64,000 bases of DNA. Origin: Variovorax paradoxus (GTDB taxonomy: Bacteria > Pseudomonadota > Gammaproteobacteria > Burkholderiales > Burkholderiaceae_C). Location: assembly GCF_000834655.1 (NCBI RefSeq), contig NZ_JXQQ01000119.1:62001-126000 (forward strand), in the 5' to 3' direction. The notes under the pieces are model-generated. The model made no database searches, was not told where the DNA came from, and worked only from the letters and a program-made list of their open reading frames with translations. The position numbers were made by a program, and so were the translations under genes. The first letter of the stretch is position 1. Each line of letters opens with the position of its first letter. Below are positions 16,473 through 25,012 of this stretch, piece after piece.

Positions 16473-17774
16473 CTACAGCGCGCAGGTCCTGAAGCCGAAG
16501 AAGCCGTCGTCGCGCCCGGGCAGCGCGAAGCTGCGGCGGCGCGGGGAACGCAGCCGCGCACGCGTGGCGAACGACGCACCGCGCAGCACGCGCGCACGGC
16601 CGAAGGCGGCCACCGGATCGAACTCGCCGCCCGCGCTCCACGGGTCGGCCCGGAATCCGGGCCATGGCTGCAGCGTGCCCGCGGTCCACTCGTGCACGTC
16701 GGCCCAACGGAACCCGCGCCGCGATGCCGTGTGCGCCGCGATCTCCCACTCGACCTCGGTGGCGATGCGGCGCCCCGCCCAGCGCGCCCAGGCGTCGGCC
16801 TCCCACCAGTTCAGGTGCACGGCGCTGTGGTGGCCCGCCGCACGCACGGTGACGCCGAAGCGGTGCTGCAGCACCGAGCCGCCGGTGCCGTTGCGCGCGG
16901 CGCCGATCTGCTCCACATGGCGCGGCCCGCGCCGCCCCTCGACCTGCGCGGCCAGCCAGCGCCAGCCGTCGGCGTGCCACAGCTCCTCGCGGTCGTAGCC
17001 GCCGTCGTCGACGAATTCGATGTACTGGTTCCAGGTGACGGGCTGCGCATCGATCTCGAACTCGGGCACGTCGACCCGGTGCGCGGCGCGCTCCTGCGCG
17101 AAGGCGAATCCGCTCTCGGGCAGGCCCAGTTCCCAGCGCGTGGCGGGCACCAGCAGCGGCTCGCGCGTGACGGCGATGGGCGCCTGCTCGATGCCCAGGG
17201 GCAGCCCGAGCGTCTGCGCCATCACCACGAACTGCTCGCCGCGCAGGTCTTCGTGGAACAGCGCGAGGCGGTAGAAGTAGAGGCCCGCGTCGGTCTCGGC
17301 GGCGTGCTCGAGCAGCTCGAGCGTGCTCTCCAGCGTTTCGAGGAGGTAGGCCTTGGTCTGGCCGAGATATGGCAAATCGGTCGACCAGCGGCGCCCGGGC
17401 GAGCTCTGCGCCGGGTTCCACCAGTCGTCGGCACTCGGCTCGATGGCCGCAAGGCGCGTCGGGCGCACCGGGCAATCGGCACCGAAGGCGCGCTGCGTGT
17501 TGCGGCCGATCCACCACTCGGCGAACCAGCCGATGTGCCCGGCCAGCCACACCGGGGGCACCACGCCCTCGTCCTCGGGGACCGGCGGCACCGCGAGGGC
17601 CTCGGAGCCCAGCGCCTCCTCGTACAGGGTCAGCAGATGGAGCGTGTGGTTGCGCGCGTCGATCAGGGCCAGCGAGAGCAGGTCGCGGCCAGCGCGGCAC
17701 ATGTCGGGCGAATCGATGGAATGCGGCAGGTTCGCCGCGCCGAAGGGCGCCGAGGGCGACGGACTCGAAGACAT
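16473..17774 (-). CDS. EgtB/SenA-like DinB plus formylglycine-type domain protein with altered metal motif
   Basis: Protein of 433 residues: an N-terminal four-helix DinB-like domain and a C-terminal SUMF1/formylglycine-fold domain ending GRDDGFFGFRTCAL. This architecture is that of EgtB, the iron sulfoxide synthase of ergothioneine biosynthesis, and of the selenoneine synthase SenA. The iron-binding pattern of EgtB is His-x3-His-x-Glu; here it reads FHEDLRGE, with H174 and E180 kept but Arg178 (codon CGC, 17241-17243) at the middle position. H80 in LAGHIGWFAEWW is the other probable ligand. No egtD, senB or senC gene is nearby. It may have changed metal use or lost activity. Confidence 0.8.
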   Translation of the reverse strand: MSSSPSPSAPFGAANLPHSIDSPDMCRAGRDLLSLALIDARNHTLHLLTLYEEALGSEALAVPPVPEDEGVVPPVWLAGHIGWFAEWWIGRNTQRAFGADCPVRPTRLAAIEPSADDWWNPAQSSPGRRWSTDLPYLGQTKAYLLETLESTLELLEHAAETDAGLYFYRLALFHEDLRGEQFVVMAQTLGLPLGIEQAPIAVTREPLLVPATRWELGLPESGFAFAQERAAHRVDVPEFEIDAQPVTWNQYIEFVDDGGYDREELWHADGWRWLAAQVEGRRGPRHVEQIGAARNGTGGSVLQHRFGVTVRAAGHHSAVHLNWWEADAWARWAGRRIATEVEWEIAAHTASRRGFRWADVHEWTAGTLQPWPGFRADPWSAGGEFDPVAAFGRARVLRGASFATRARLRSPRRRSFALPGRDDGFFGFRTCAL

Positions 17775-17949
17775 GGGCAATTATGGCGACCGGCCGGCCC
17801 ACCCCGCAGTCCGCCTGCACAGCGCGGCTTTGGGGTAAACCCGGGTTCCAGGCAAAGCAATACGAAGGTTCGCCGGGATACCATTGCGGGCTTTGCGCAG
17901 CCCCCACCAGGGGCCGGCGTTTCACCTGGGCTTCGTGGGAGACACCCCC

Positions 17950-18489
17950 TTGTCTGCATTCCTCAAATTCGCGACCGGCATGGACTGGATCAGCGAAAAA
18001 CTCGGCAAGTTCGCCGGCTATGCCGTGCTGGCCGCCTCGCTCATTTCCGCGGCCAATGCCATCGTCCGGTACGGCCTGGACTTCAGCAACAACGCCTTCC
18101 TCGAGATCCAGTGGTACCTGTTCGCCGCCACGGTGATGCTGGGCGCCCCCGTGGTGCTTCGCTTCAACGAGCATGTGCGCGTGGACATCATCTACGGCAA
18201 GCTGAAGGGCTACGGGCCGGTATATGTCGACCTCTTCGGCCTTGTCTTCTTCCTGCTGCCGGTGATGGCGCTCTTCACCTACCTCACCTGGCCGTATTTC
18301 TGGAACACCTGGGTCACCGGCGAGATGTCCGGCAACATCGGCGGCCTGGTCCGCTGGCCCGCGGCGCTCCTGATGCCCGTGGGCTTCGGCGCGATGTTCC
18401 TGCAGGGCGTCTCGGAAATCATCAAGCGCATCGCCTACCTGCGCGGCCTGATCCAGATGGACACGCACTACGAGAAGCCGGTGCAGTGA
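17950..18489 (+). CDS. TRAP transporter small permease (DctQ type)
   Basis: Four-helix inner-membrane subunit of 179 residues, partner of the large permease at 18555. The proposed start is TTG 17950, which follows GGGAG at suitable spacing and gives LSAFLKFATGMDWISEKLGK; ATG 17980 (MDWISEKLG) is an alternative. The family motif region NAFLEIQWYLFAATVMLGAP and the conserved HVRVDIIY are present. It has a short cytosolic tail. The solute probably is a carboxylate or keto acid, undetermined. Confidence 0.88.
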   Translation: MSAFLKFATGMDWISEKLGKFAGYAVLAASLISAANAIVRYGLDFSNNAFLEIQWYLFAATVMLGAPVVLRFNEHVRVDIIYGKLKGYGPVYVDLFGLVFFLLPVMALFTYLTWPYFWNTWVTGEMSGNIGGLVRWPAALLMPVGFGAMFLQGVSEIIKRIAYLRGLIQMDTHYEKPVQ

Positions 18490-18554
18490 TGGGCGCCCGT
18501 CGCGCTCCTTCACCCCACCCCGCCCCCTCCCGCACGCACCGCAGGTAAGTCGCA

Positions 18555-20111
18555 ATGCACATGGAAAATTTCGCCCCGATCATGTTCGCGGGGCTCGTGG
18601 TGATCATGCTGATCGGTTTTCCGGTCGCGTTCTCGCTCTCCGCCCTCGGCCTCCTGTCGGGCTTCGTCGCCATCGAGATGGGCTGGTTCCCCGCCGGCTT
18701 CATGGCTAACCTGCCGCTGAACGTGTTCGGCATCCTGTCGAACGAGACGCTGCTGGCCATTCCGTTCTTCACGCTCATGGGCGCCGTGCTGGAGAAGTGC
18801 GGCCTGGCCGAGGACATGCTCGACTCCATGGGCCAGCTCTTCGGCCCGATCCGCGGGGGCCTGGGCTACTCGGTGATCATCGTGGGCTTCATCCTGGGCG
18901 CCATCACCGGCACGGTGGCTGGCCAGGTCATCGCGATGGCGATGATCTCGCTGCCGATCATGATGCGCTACGGCTACAACATGCGCTACTCGACCGGCGT
19001 GCTCGCCGCCTCGGGAACCATCACGCAGCTGGTGCCGCCTTCGCTGGTGCTCATCGTCATGGCCGACCAGCTGGGCACCGACGTGGGCCAGATGTACAAG
19101 GGCGCCTGGGGCCCGTCGATCCTGCAGGTGGTGATCTTCGCGATCTACACCTTCCTGGTCTCGCGCATCCGCCCGCACTACGTGCCGGGCCTGCCTGTGA
19201 GCGCACGCACGCTGCACGGCTGGGCGCTGTGGGGCAAATGCCTGCGCGGCATCATCCCCTCGGCCATCCTGATCTTCGCGGTGCTCGGCTCGATGGGCGG
19301 CCTGCCCTTCATGGACCGCGCCATCGCCACGCCGACGGAAGCCGGCGCCATGGGCGCGGTCGGTGCCTTGATCCTCGCGCTCATCCATCGCCGCCTGAAC
19401 TGGCAGCTCATGAAGGACGCCATGGAAGGCACGATGCGCCTGACGGCCATGGTGGTGTTCATCCTGATCGGCTCGCGCGTGTTCTCGCTGGTGTTCCAGG
19501 GCGTCGATGGCGCCAAGTGGATCGAGCACATGCTCTCGGGCCTGCCGGGCGGCCAGGTCGGCTTCCTGATCGCGGTGAACATCTTCGTGTTCTTCCTGGC
19601 GTTCTTCCTCGACTTCTTCGAGATCGCGTTCATCATCCTGCCGCTCCTGGGCCCCGTGGCGCACAAGCTCGGCATCGACATGGTGTGGTTCGGCGTGCTG
19701 CTCTGCGTGAACATGCAGACCTCGTTCATGCATCCGCCGTTCGGCTTCGCGCTGTTCTATTTACGGGGCATTGCCGACACCCTCTTCAAGAACGGGGCGT
19801 TACCCCGAAAGGTGGAGTCGCGCGACATCTACCTGGGCGCCGTGCCGTGGGTGGCGATGCAGCTCCTGCTGGTGGCCATCGTGATCTTCTTCCCGCAGAC
19901 CGTCACCGTGTTCCTGGACAAGGAAAAGGTCGTGGACATCGAGAAGGTCAATCTCGACATGCCCGCCGATGCCGAGCCGCCGCCCGCGCCCGACAGCAAC
20001 GGCGTGAACATGGAAGACCCGTTCGGCAACGAGAAGAAGTCTGAAGAAACGCCTGCGCCCGCACCGTCGCAGGAAACGCCGCCGGCCTCCGGCGACGCCC
20101 CCAAGCAGTGA
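18555..20111 (+). CDS. TRAP transporter large permease (DctM type) with extended Pro-rich tail
   Basis: Large membrane subunit of 518 residues with about twelve helices; typical family elements are FFTLMGAVLEKCGLAEDML and ATPTEAGAMGAVGALILAL. DctM subunits usually end after the last helix at roughly 430-450 residues. Here about 65 extra hydrophilic, Pro-, Glu- and Ala-rich residues follow (from VFLDKEKVVDIEKV to the end), predicted to be disordered and cytosolic. The GTG start of the next gene overlaps its stop. Confidence 0.92.
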   Translation: MHMENFAPIMFAGLVVIMLIGFPVAFSLSALGLLSGFVAIEMGWFPAGFMANLPLNVFGILSNETLLAIPFFTLMGAVLEKCGLAEDMLDSMGQLFGPIRGGLGYSVIIVGFILGAITGTVAGQVIAMAMISLPIMMRYGYNMRYSTGVLAASGTITQLVPPSLVLIVMADQLGTDVGQMYKGAWGPSILQVVIFAIYTFLVSRIRPHYVPGLPVSARTLHGWALWGKCLRGIIPSAILIFAVLGSMGGLPFMDRAIATPTEAGAMGAVGALILALIHRRLNWQLMKDAMEGTMRLTAMVVFILIGSRVFSLVFQGVDGAKWIEHMLSGLPGGQVGFLIAVNIFVFFLAFFLDFFEIAFIILPLLGPVAHKLGIDMVWFGVLLCVNMQTSFMHPPFGFALFYLRGIADTLFKNGALPRKVESRDIYLGAVPWVAMQLLLVAIVIFFPQTVTVFLDKEKVVDIEKVNLDMPADAEPPPAPDSNGVNMEDPFGNEKKSEETPAPAPSQETPPASGDAPKQ

Positions 20112-20596
20112 CCGGCGAGAGCGAAGGCAACGCCGACCCGCTCGAGAGCGCCGCCTTCCCGCCGCTCTTGCGCACGCTGGCGGTCGTGATCGTGGTGGAC
20201 CTCTTCGCGTTCGCGCTCTGGAGCCTGCCTTCGCTGCGCACCACCAGCTGGTCGGCCACGAGCCTCTTCGTGTTCGGCGTGGCGGGCCTGTGCGTGGCAT
20301 GGGTCGGCTACTGGATCGTCTACAGCCGCACGCGCCTGGAAGGCGACGTGCTCACGCAGACCTGGCTCTGGAACAAGCGCGTGCGCGCGGAAGACGTGGC
20401 GCAGCTCAAGCTGGTGCACATCCGCATGCTCGAACGCGTGATCGCACCGCGGCTGCTGGTGCGCCGGCGCTTCGGCGGCATCACCTGGTTCCATGCGTAC
20501 GACCCGCAGGTGCTCGTCGCGTTCGGGCAGCAGGTGGCGCAGCGCGCCATGCCGGCGGCACCGCCGCCACCGGCGCCCGAAGCAAACGCGCGGTAA
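20108..20596 (+). CDS. Two-helix membrane protein of unknown function, coupled to TRAP permease
   Basis: Protein of 162 residues beginning at GTG 20108 inside the TGA of the TRAP large permease. Two transmembrane segments (about residues 22-42 and 52-70) are followed by a soluble part of beta-strand character (RLEGDVLTQTWLWNKRVRAEDVAQLKLVH) resembling bacterial PH-like membrane proteins, and a Pro/Ala-rich end. The function is unknown. The coupling suggests an accessory role to the transporter or simply shared transcription. Confidence 0.75.
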   Translation: MTGESEGNADPLESAAFPPLLRTLAVVIVVDLFAFALWSLPSLRTTSWSATSLFVFGVAGLCVAWVGYWIVYSRTRLEGDVLTQTWLWNKRVRAEDVAQLKLVHIRMLERVIAPRLLVRRRFGGITWFHAYDPQVLVAFGQQVAQRAMPAAPPPPAPEANAR

Positions 20597-20652
20597 TCCG
20601 CAACGTCCGCTGAGTCAGGTTGGCGGTGTTCGAGGCGGCGAAGATATGCCGC

Positions 20653-21720
20653 ATGAGCCGCACGTCCCTTTCCTCCTTCCAACGCGCGCACGCCATCGCG
20701 GCCGCGCTGTGCCTGGCAGCGATGGCCACATGCGCCATTGCCGCGCCTGCCGACTGCACGACGTCGGCCGCCCCCGAGTGCTACCGCACCTTCGAGCCGC
20801 CGCAAGCCGGCGGCGCCCTGCACTACTACGCATCGCTCGCTCCTGACGCAGCGCCATCGGCCACCGGCCCCACGCAGGCGCTCATCGCCATGCACGGCCA
20901 TCCGCGCGACGCGAACAAGACCTTCGATGCGGCGCTGCTGGCCGTGCGCAAGGCCGGCGCGCTCGACCGCACCCTGGTCGTCGCGCCCCTCTTCCAGGTC
21001 GCGGCCGACAAGGCCGGCAAATGCAGCACCAGCGGCGTGCCGGCGCCGCAAGACGGCGACCTGCTGTGGACCTGCGGCTCCTGGCTCGAAGGCGGCCGCG
21101 CTTCCAACGGCAGCGGCATGTCGTCGTTCGCCGCCATGGATTCGGTTGTCGCGGAGCTGGTGCGGCGCTGGCCGAGCCTGCGCACGGTCACCGTCGCGGG
21201 CTTCTCGGCCGGCGCGCAGATGGTGCAGCACTACATCGGCTTCGCGGCCGATGCACCTGCCGCATCGGTCTCGCTGCGCTACGTGGTCTCGGACCCGGGC
21301 ACCTGGCTCTACTTCGATGCGTTTCGGCCGCAGCAAGCCATCGGCTCCGATGGCGGCACCTGCCCCACGGTGAATCGTTGGAAGTACGGCACCGAGGGCT
21401 TGCCCGCACACCTTGGCCGCAGCGCCGGCGAGGCCCGCCAGCGCTATGCCGCCGCCGACATCCACTACCTCCAGGGCGAGCTCGATACCGGCGAGGGAAA
21501 AGGCACCGCCTACAAGGTGCTCGACAAGTCGTGCGCAGCCGCCGCGCAAGGCCCCTACCGGCTGCAGCGCGGCCTGGCCTACGCGCAGTACGACCGCACG
21601 ATGCTCGCGCCGGACAAGCGCCGCGAAGTCACCGTGGTCCCCGGCTGCGCGCACGACGTTGCCTGCGTGTTTCCTTCCGAGGCCGCGCGCGCCGCGTTGC
21701 TGGGCGCGCCACGCAAATGA
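20653..21720 (+). CDS. Secreted alpha/beta hydrolase (esterase/depolymerase-like)
   Basis: Exported protein of 355 residues. The start ATG 20653 gives a signal peptide (MSRTSLSSFQRAHAIAAALC and on to IAAPADC). The nucleophile elbow GFSAGAQ contains Ser185, AMHGHPRD is the oxyanion region, and a late His in PGCAHDVACVF completes a plausible triad. Several cysteines suggest disulfides after export. Substrate unknown; polyhydroxyalkanoate depolymerase-like esterases are the closest idea. It converges on the TRAP binding protein with a shared terminator. Confidence 0.75.
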   Translation: MSRTSLSSFQRAHAIAAALCLAAMATCAIAAPADCTTSAAPECYRTFEPPQAGGALHYYASLAPDAAPSATGPTQALIAMHGHPRDANKTFDAALLAVRKAGALDRTLVVAPLFQVAADKAGKCSTSGVPAPQDGDLLWTCGSWLEGGRASNGSGMSSFAAMDSVVAELVRRWPSLRTVTVAGFSAGAQMVQHYIGFAADAPAASVSLRYVVSDPGTWLYFDAFRPQQAIGSDGGTCPTVNRWKYGTEGLPAHLGRSAGEARQRYAAADIHYLQGELDTGEGKGTAYKVLDKSCAAAAQGPYRLQRGLAYAQYDRTMLAPDKRREVTVVPGCAHDVACVFPSEAARAALLGAPRK

Positions 21721-21723
21721 AAA

Positions 21724-21752
21724 AAGCCCCGCCGTTTCGGGCGGGGCTTCTT
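21724..21752. terminator. Bidirectional intrinsic terminator
   Basis: GCCCCGCC (21726-21733) and GGCGGGGC (21740-21747) form a strong GC stem with A-run on the left and T-rich sequence on the right, between convergent genes ending at 21720 and 21784. It can terminate both directions. Confidence 0.85.
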
Positions 21753-21783
21753 GTCTGTGGCGAAGCGTTCGTCGCCGCAGCGC

Positions 21784-22863
21784 TTACAGCTTCTGCTGTT
21801 GCATGAAGCGGTCGAACGTGCCTTCGGTGTAGCGGAACCAGGCGTTCTGGTCGGCCAGGAACTTGGACCAGTCGCCGTAGATCTTCTTCCACTCGGGGTT
21901 GCTGTTGTTCAGGTCCGAGTAGATCTGCTGGGCCGACTTGAAGGCCGCGTTCATCACGTCCTGCGAGAACGGGCGCAGCTTGGTGCCCGAGCCCACGAGT
22001 TGCTTGAGCGCGATCGGGTTCTTGGCGTCGTACTTGGCGGTCATCGTGATGTTGGCGTGCGCGGCAGCCGCTTCGACGATGGCCTTGTAGTCGGCCGACA
22101 GGCCTTCCCACGCCTTGGTGTTGATGTAGAAGTCCAGCTCGGGGCCACCTTCCCACCAGCCGGGGTAGTAGTAGAACGGGGCGATCTTGTTGAAGCCCAG
22201 CTTCTGGTCGTCGTACGGGCCGACCCACTCCAGGCCGTCCAGCGTGCCCTTTTCGAGCGCCGGGTACAGGTCGGCACCGGGGATCGATTGCGGGATCACG
22301 CCGAAGGGTTCGAGCACCTTGCCCGCGAACGGGTTGGTGCGGAACTTCAGGCCCTTCAGGTCGGCGACCGACTTGATTTCCTTGCGGAACCAGCCGCCCA
22401 TCTGCGCGCCCGTGTTGCCGCCCGGCAGGTTGATGATGTTGTACTTGGCGTAGAACGCGCGCATCAGCTTCAGGCCGTTGCCTTCGTACATCCATGCGTT
22501 CTGCTGGCGGGTGTTCATGCCGAAGGGCACTGCGCAACCCAGGCAGAAGGTGGGGTCCTTGCCGTAGAAATAGTAGGGGGCCGTGTGGGCCATTTCGACC
22601 GACGCGTTCTGCACGCCGTCGACCACGCCGAAGGCGGGCATCAGCTCGCCGCCTGCATGCACGGAAATCTGGAACTTGCCGCCGGTCATGTCACTGACGC
22701 TCTTGGCGAACACCTCGGCGGTGCCGAAGATGGTGTCCAGCGACTTGGGGAAGCTCGACGCCAGGCGCCAGCGAACGGTGGCCTGCGCGTGGACCGCGGG
22801 CGCAATGCCGGCGGCCAGAACGCCGGCGATGCCAGCGTTTTTGATGAGGGAACGACGATCCAT
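21784..22863 (-). CDS. TRAP transporter substrate-binding protein (DctP family)
   Basis: Periplasmic binding protein of 359 residues. The leader MDRRSLIKNAGIAGVLAAGI has twin arginines and resembles a Tat signal, unusual but known for this mannitol/chloroaromatic-type subgroup. Conserved features are WRLASSFPKSLDTIFG, the ligand-binding GLKFRTNPFAGKVLEPFG and LEWVGPYDDQKLGF. It probably serves the permease pair at 17950-20111, from which it is separated by two genes and opposite orientation, an uncommon arrangement. Ligand likely a 2-oxo acid or aromatic acid, not determinable here. Confidence 0.9.
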   Translation of the reverse strand: MDRRSLIKNAGIAGVLAAGIAPAVHAQATVRWRLASSFPKSLDTIFGTAEVFAKSVSDMTGGKFQISVHAGGELMPAFGVVDGVQNASVEMAHTAPYYFYGKDPTFCLGCAVPFGMNTRQQNAWMYEGNGLKLMRAFYAKYNIINLPGGNTGAQMGGWFRKEIKSVADLKGLKFRTNPFAGKVLEPFGVIPQSIPGADLYPALEKGTLDGLEWVGPYDDQKLGFNKIAPFYYYPGWWEGGPELDFYINTKAWEGLSADYKAIVEAAAAHANITMTAKYDAKNPIALKQLVGSGTKLRPFSQDVMNAAFKSAQQIYSDLNNSNPEWKKIYGDWSKFLADQNAWFRYTEGTFDRFMQQQKL

Positions 22864-22883
22864 TGATTCACTCCGGGTTCTTT

Positions 22884-22915
22884 GAAAAAAACGAAACGCG
22901 GCTTGTGACCGCGTT
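22884..22915 (-). terminator. Intrinsic terminator downstream of dxs
   Basis: On the minus strand AACGCGG and CCGCGTT (22895-22915) form a 7-pair stem with a 7-base loop, followed by TCG and seven T residues (22885-22891). It lies after the dxs stop and just upstream of the TRAP binding-protein gene. A TATACA sequence upstream of it on the same strand may be a promoter, in which case the hairpin would act as an attenuator for that gene. Confidence 0.75.
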
Positions 22916-22976
22916 GGGGACTTTTGTATAAGTCTTCTTGATTGTAAAAACCGGCTTACAGGCGTCCGGCGGGGGT

Positions 22977-24833
22977 TTACCCTGCGACAGCGCCGAAGCG
23001 TTGCGTGATCGACGCAGTAATGCCTGCGGCATCGAGTCCGATCGATGCAAGCAGCTTGACCGGATCGCCGTGCTCGATGAAGCGATCGGGCAGGCCCAGT
23101 TGCAGCACCGGCTTCTGCACGCCGCCCGCCTGCAATGCCTCGAGCACCGCACTGCCTGCGCCGCCCATGGTGGCGCCCTCTTCGAGCGTGACGATGGCAT
23201 CGTGCGTGCCCGCCACCTTCAGCAGCAGTTCGACGTCCAGCGGCTTGGCCCAGCGCATGTTGACCACCGTCGCATCGAGCGACTCGGCCGCGGTGAGCGC
23301 GGGATACAGCAGCGAGCCGAACGCGAGGATCGCGATGCGCTTGCCTTCGCGGCGCACTTCACCCTTGCCGAACGGCAGCGCGTCGAGCGTGAGGTGCGGC
23401 GCAACGCCTGCACCTGCACCGCGCGGATAGCGCACAGCCACCGGATGGTTCTGCTCGTAGGCGCTCGTGAGCAGCTGGCGCAGCTCGCGCTCGTCGGCCG
23501 GGCAGGCGATGCTCATGTTGGGAATGCAGCGCAGGAACGGGATGTCGTAGGCGCCCGCGTGCGTGGCGCCATCGGCACCCACGAGGCCCGCGCGATCGAG
23601 CGCGAACACCACCGGCAGGTTCTGGATCGCCACGTCGTGGATCAGCTGGTCGTACGCGCGCTGCAGGAAGGTCGAGTAGATCGCGACCACCGGCTTGAGG
23701 CCTTCGCATGCGAGGCCTGCCGCGAAGGTCACGGCGTGCTGCTCGGCGATGCCGACGTCGTAGTAGCGATCGGGAAAGCGCTGCTCGAATTCGACGAGCC
23801 CCGAGCCTTCGCGCATCGCGGGCGTGATGCCCACGAGCCGGCCGTCGTGCGCCGCCGTGTCGCACAGCCACTGGCCGAAGACCTGCGTAAAGGTCTGCTT
23901 GGCCACCGCGGTCGATTTGACGAGCCCCACTTGCGGGTCGAACTTGCCGGGACCGTGATAGGCCACGGGGTCCGCTTCGGCCAGCTTGTAGCCCTGTCCT
24001 TTTTTCGTGACCACATGCAGGAACTGCGGACCGTCGAGGTGCTTGAGGTTCTCCAGCGTGGGCACCAGCGAATCGAGGTCGTGGCCGTCGATCGGGCCGA
24101 CGTAGTTGAAGCCGAACTGCTCGAAAAGCGTGGCAGGCACCACCATGCCCTTGGCGTGCTGCTCGAAACGCTTGGCCAGCTCGAACAGGGGCGGTGCGGC
24201 GCGCAGCACGCTCTTGCCCACGTTCTTGGCGGCGGCGTAGAAATTGCCGCTCATCAGCTGCGCGAGGTAGCGGTTGAGTGCGCCCACAGGCGGGCTGATC
24301 GACATGTCGTTGTCGTTCAGGATCACCAGCAGCTTGCAGTCGCACACGCCCGCGTTGTTGAGCGCCTCGAAGGCCATGCCCGCCGTCAATGCGCCGTCGC
24401 CGATGATGGCCACGGTGTAGCGGTCTTCGCCTTTCTGCTTTGCAGCCATCGCCATGCCGAGTGCGGCCGAGATGCTGGTGGACGAGTGCGCGGTGCCGAA
24501 GGTGTCGTACTCGCTCTCGCTGCGCTGCGGAAAGCCCGAGATGCCGCCGATCTGCCTGAGCGTGGGCATGCGCTCGCGCCGGCCGGTGAGGATCTTGTGC
24601 GGATAGGTCTGGTGGCCCACGTCCCACACCAGCCGGTCGTGCGGCGTGTTGAACACGTGGTGCAGCGCGACCGTCAACTCGACCGTGCCGAGGTTGGAGC
24701 TCAGGTGGCCGCCAGTGCGCGAGACGTTGTCGAGCACGCAGGCGCGCACCTCGTCGGACAGCTGCCGCAGCTGTGCGCGGTCGTACTGGCGGATCGGCGA
24801 GGGGTCGTGGAGAGTAGGAAGCAGCGGAGCCAT
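22977..24833 (-). CDS. dxs: 1-Deoxy-D-xylulose-5-phosphate synthase
   Basis: First enzyme of the non-mevalonate isoprenoid pathway, 618 residues, condensing pyruvate and glyceraldehyde 3-phosphate with thiamine diphosphate. Domain order is typical: the N-terminal TPP domain with RTGGHLSSNLGTVELTVALH, WDVGHQTYPHKILTGR and the TPP motif GDGALTAGMAFEALNNAG ending in ND; the pyrimidine-binding domain with DVGIAEQHAVTFAAGLA; and the C-terminal transketolase domain. The length fits the family. It follows xseB and ispA on the same strand, the classical proteobacterial operon. Confidence 0.97.
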   Translation of the reverse strand: MAPLLPTLHDPSPIRQYDRAQLRQLSDEVRACVLDNVSRTGGHLSSNLGTVELTVALHHVFNTPHDRLVWDVGHQTYPHKILTGRRERMPTLRQIGGISGFPQRSESEYDTFGTAHSSTSISAALGMAMAAKQKGEDRYTVAIIGDGALTAGMAFEALNNAGVCDCKLLVILNDNDMSISPPVGALNRYLAQLMSGNFYAAAKNVGKSVLRAAPPLFELAKRFEQHAKGMVVPATLFEQFGFNYVGPIDGHDLDSLVPTLENLKHLDGPQFLHVVTKKGQGYKLAEADPVAYHGPGKFDPQVGLVKSTAVAKQTFTQVFGQWLCDTAAHDGRLVGITPAMREGSGLVEFEQRFPDRYYDVGIAEQHAVTFAAGLACEGLKPVVAIYSTFLQRAYDQLIHDVAIQNLPVVFALDRAGLVGADGATHAGAYDIPFLRCIPNMSIACPADERELRQLLTSAYEQNHPVAVRYPRGAGAGVAPHLTLDALPFGKGEVRREGKRIAILAFGSLLYPALTAAESLDATVVNMRWAKPLDVELLLKVAGTHDAIVTLEEGATMGGAGSAVLEALQAGGVQKPVLQLGLPDRFIEHGDPVKLLASIGLDAAGITASITQRFGAVAG

Positions 24834-24914
24834 GGGGAGGTATTTTCTTTTCTCAGTTTTCCATCACGTTTCGCGTGACGCGCGACGCATGAAACTGCCG
24901 CGATTCAGTCGGGA

Positions 24915-25003
24915 GACACCGCGGAACCGGCTTTGCCGGGCCGCCGGTGTCGCCCCCTGAAAGGGGGTTGGCGAAGCGACACGAAGTGCGCGAAGACTGG
25001 GGG
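24915..25003. repeat. Structured dispersed repeat, copy 1 of 3
   Basis: About 89 bases with nested stems: GACACC (24915-24920) pairs with GGTGTC (24946-24951), enclosing GCGG/CCGC and CCGGC-TTT-GCCGG. A second hairpin (CCCCCT/AGGGGG) and a CAC-GAA-GTG hairpin follow, ending CTGGGGG. It lies in the ispA-dxs gap, antisense to transcription as written, ten bases past the ispA stop. Other copies are at 27544 and 57759. Confidence 0.9.
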
Positions 25004-25012
25004 TAAGTCATC

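Noticed and set aside
16473..17774. Selenoneine (sen) cluster
   Set aside because: The EgtB/SenA-like gene has no senB or senC neighbour and its metal motif is altered.
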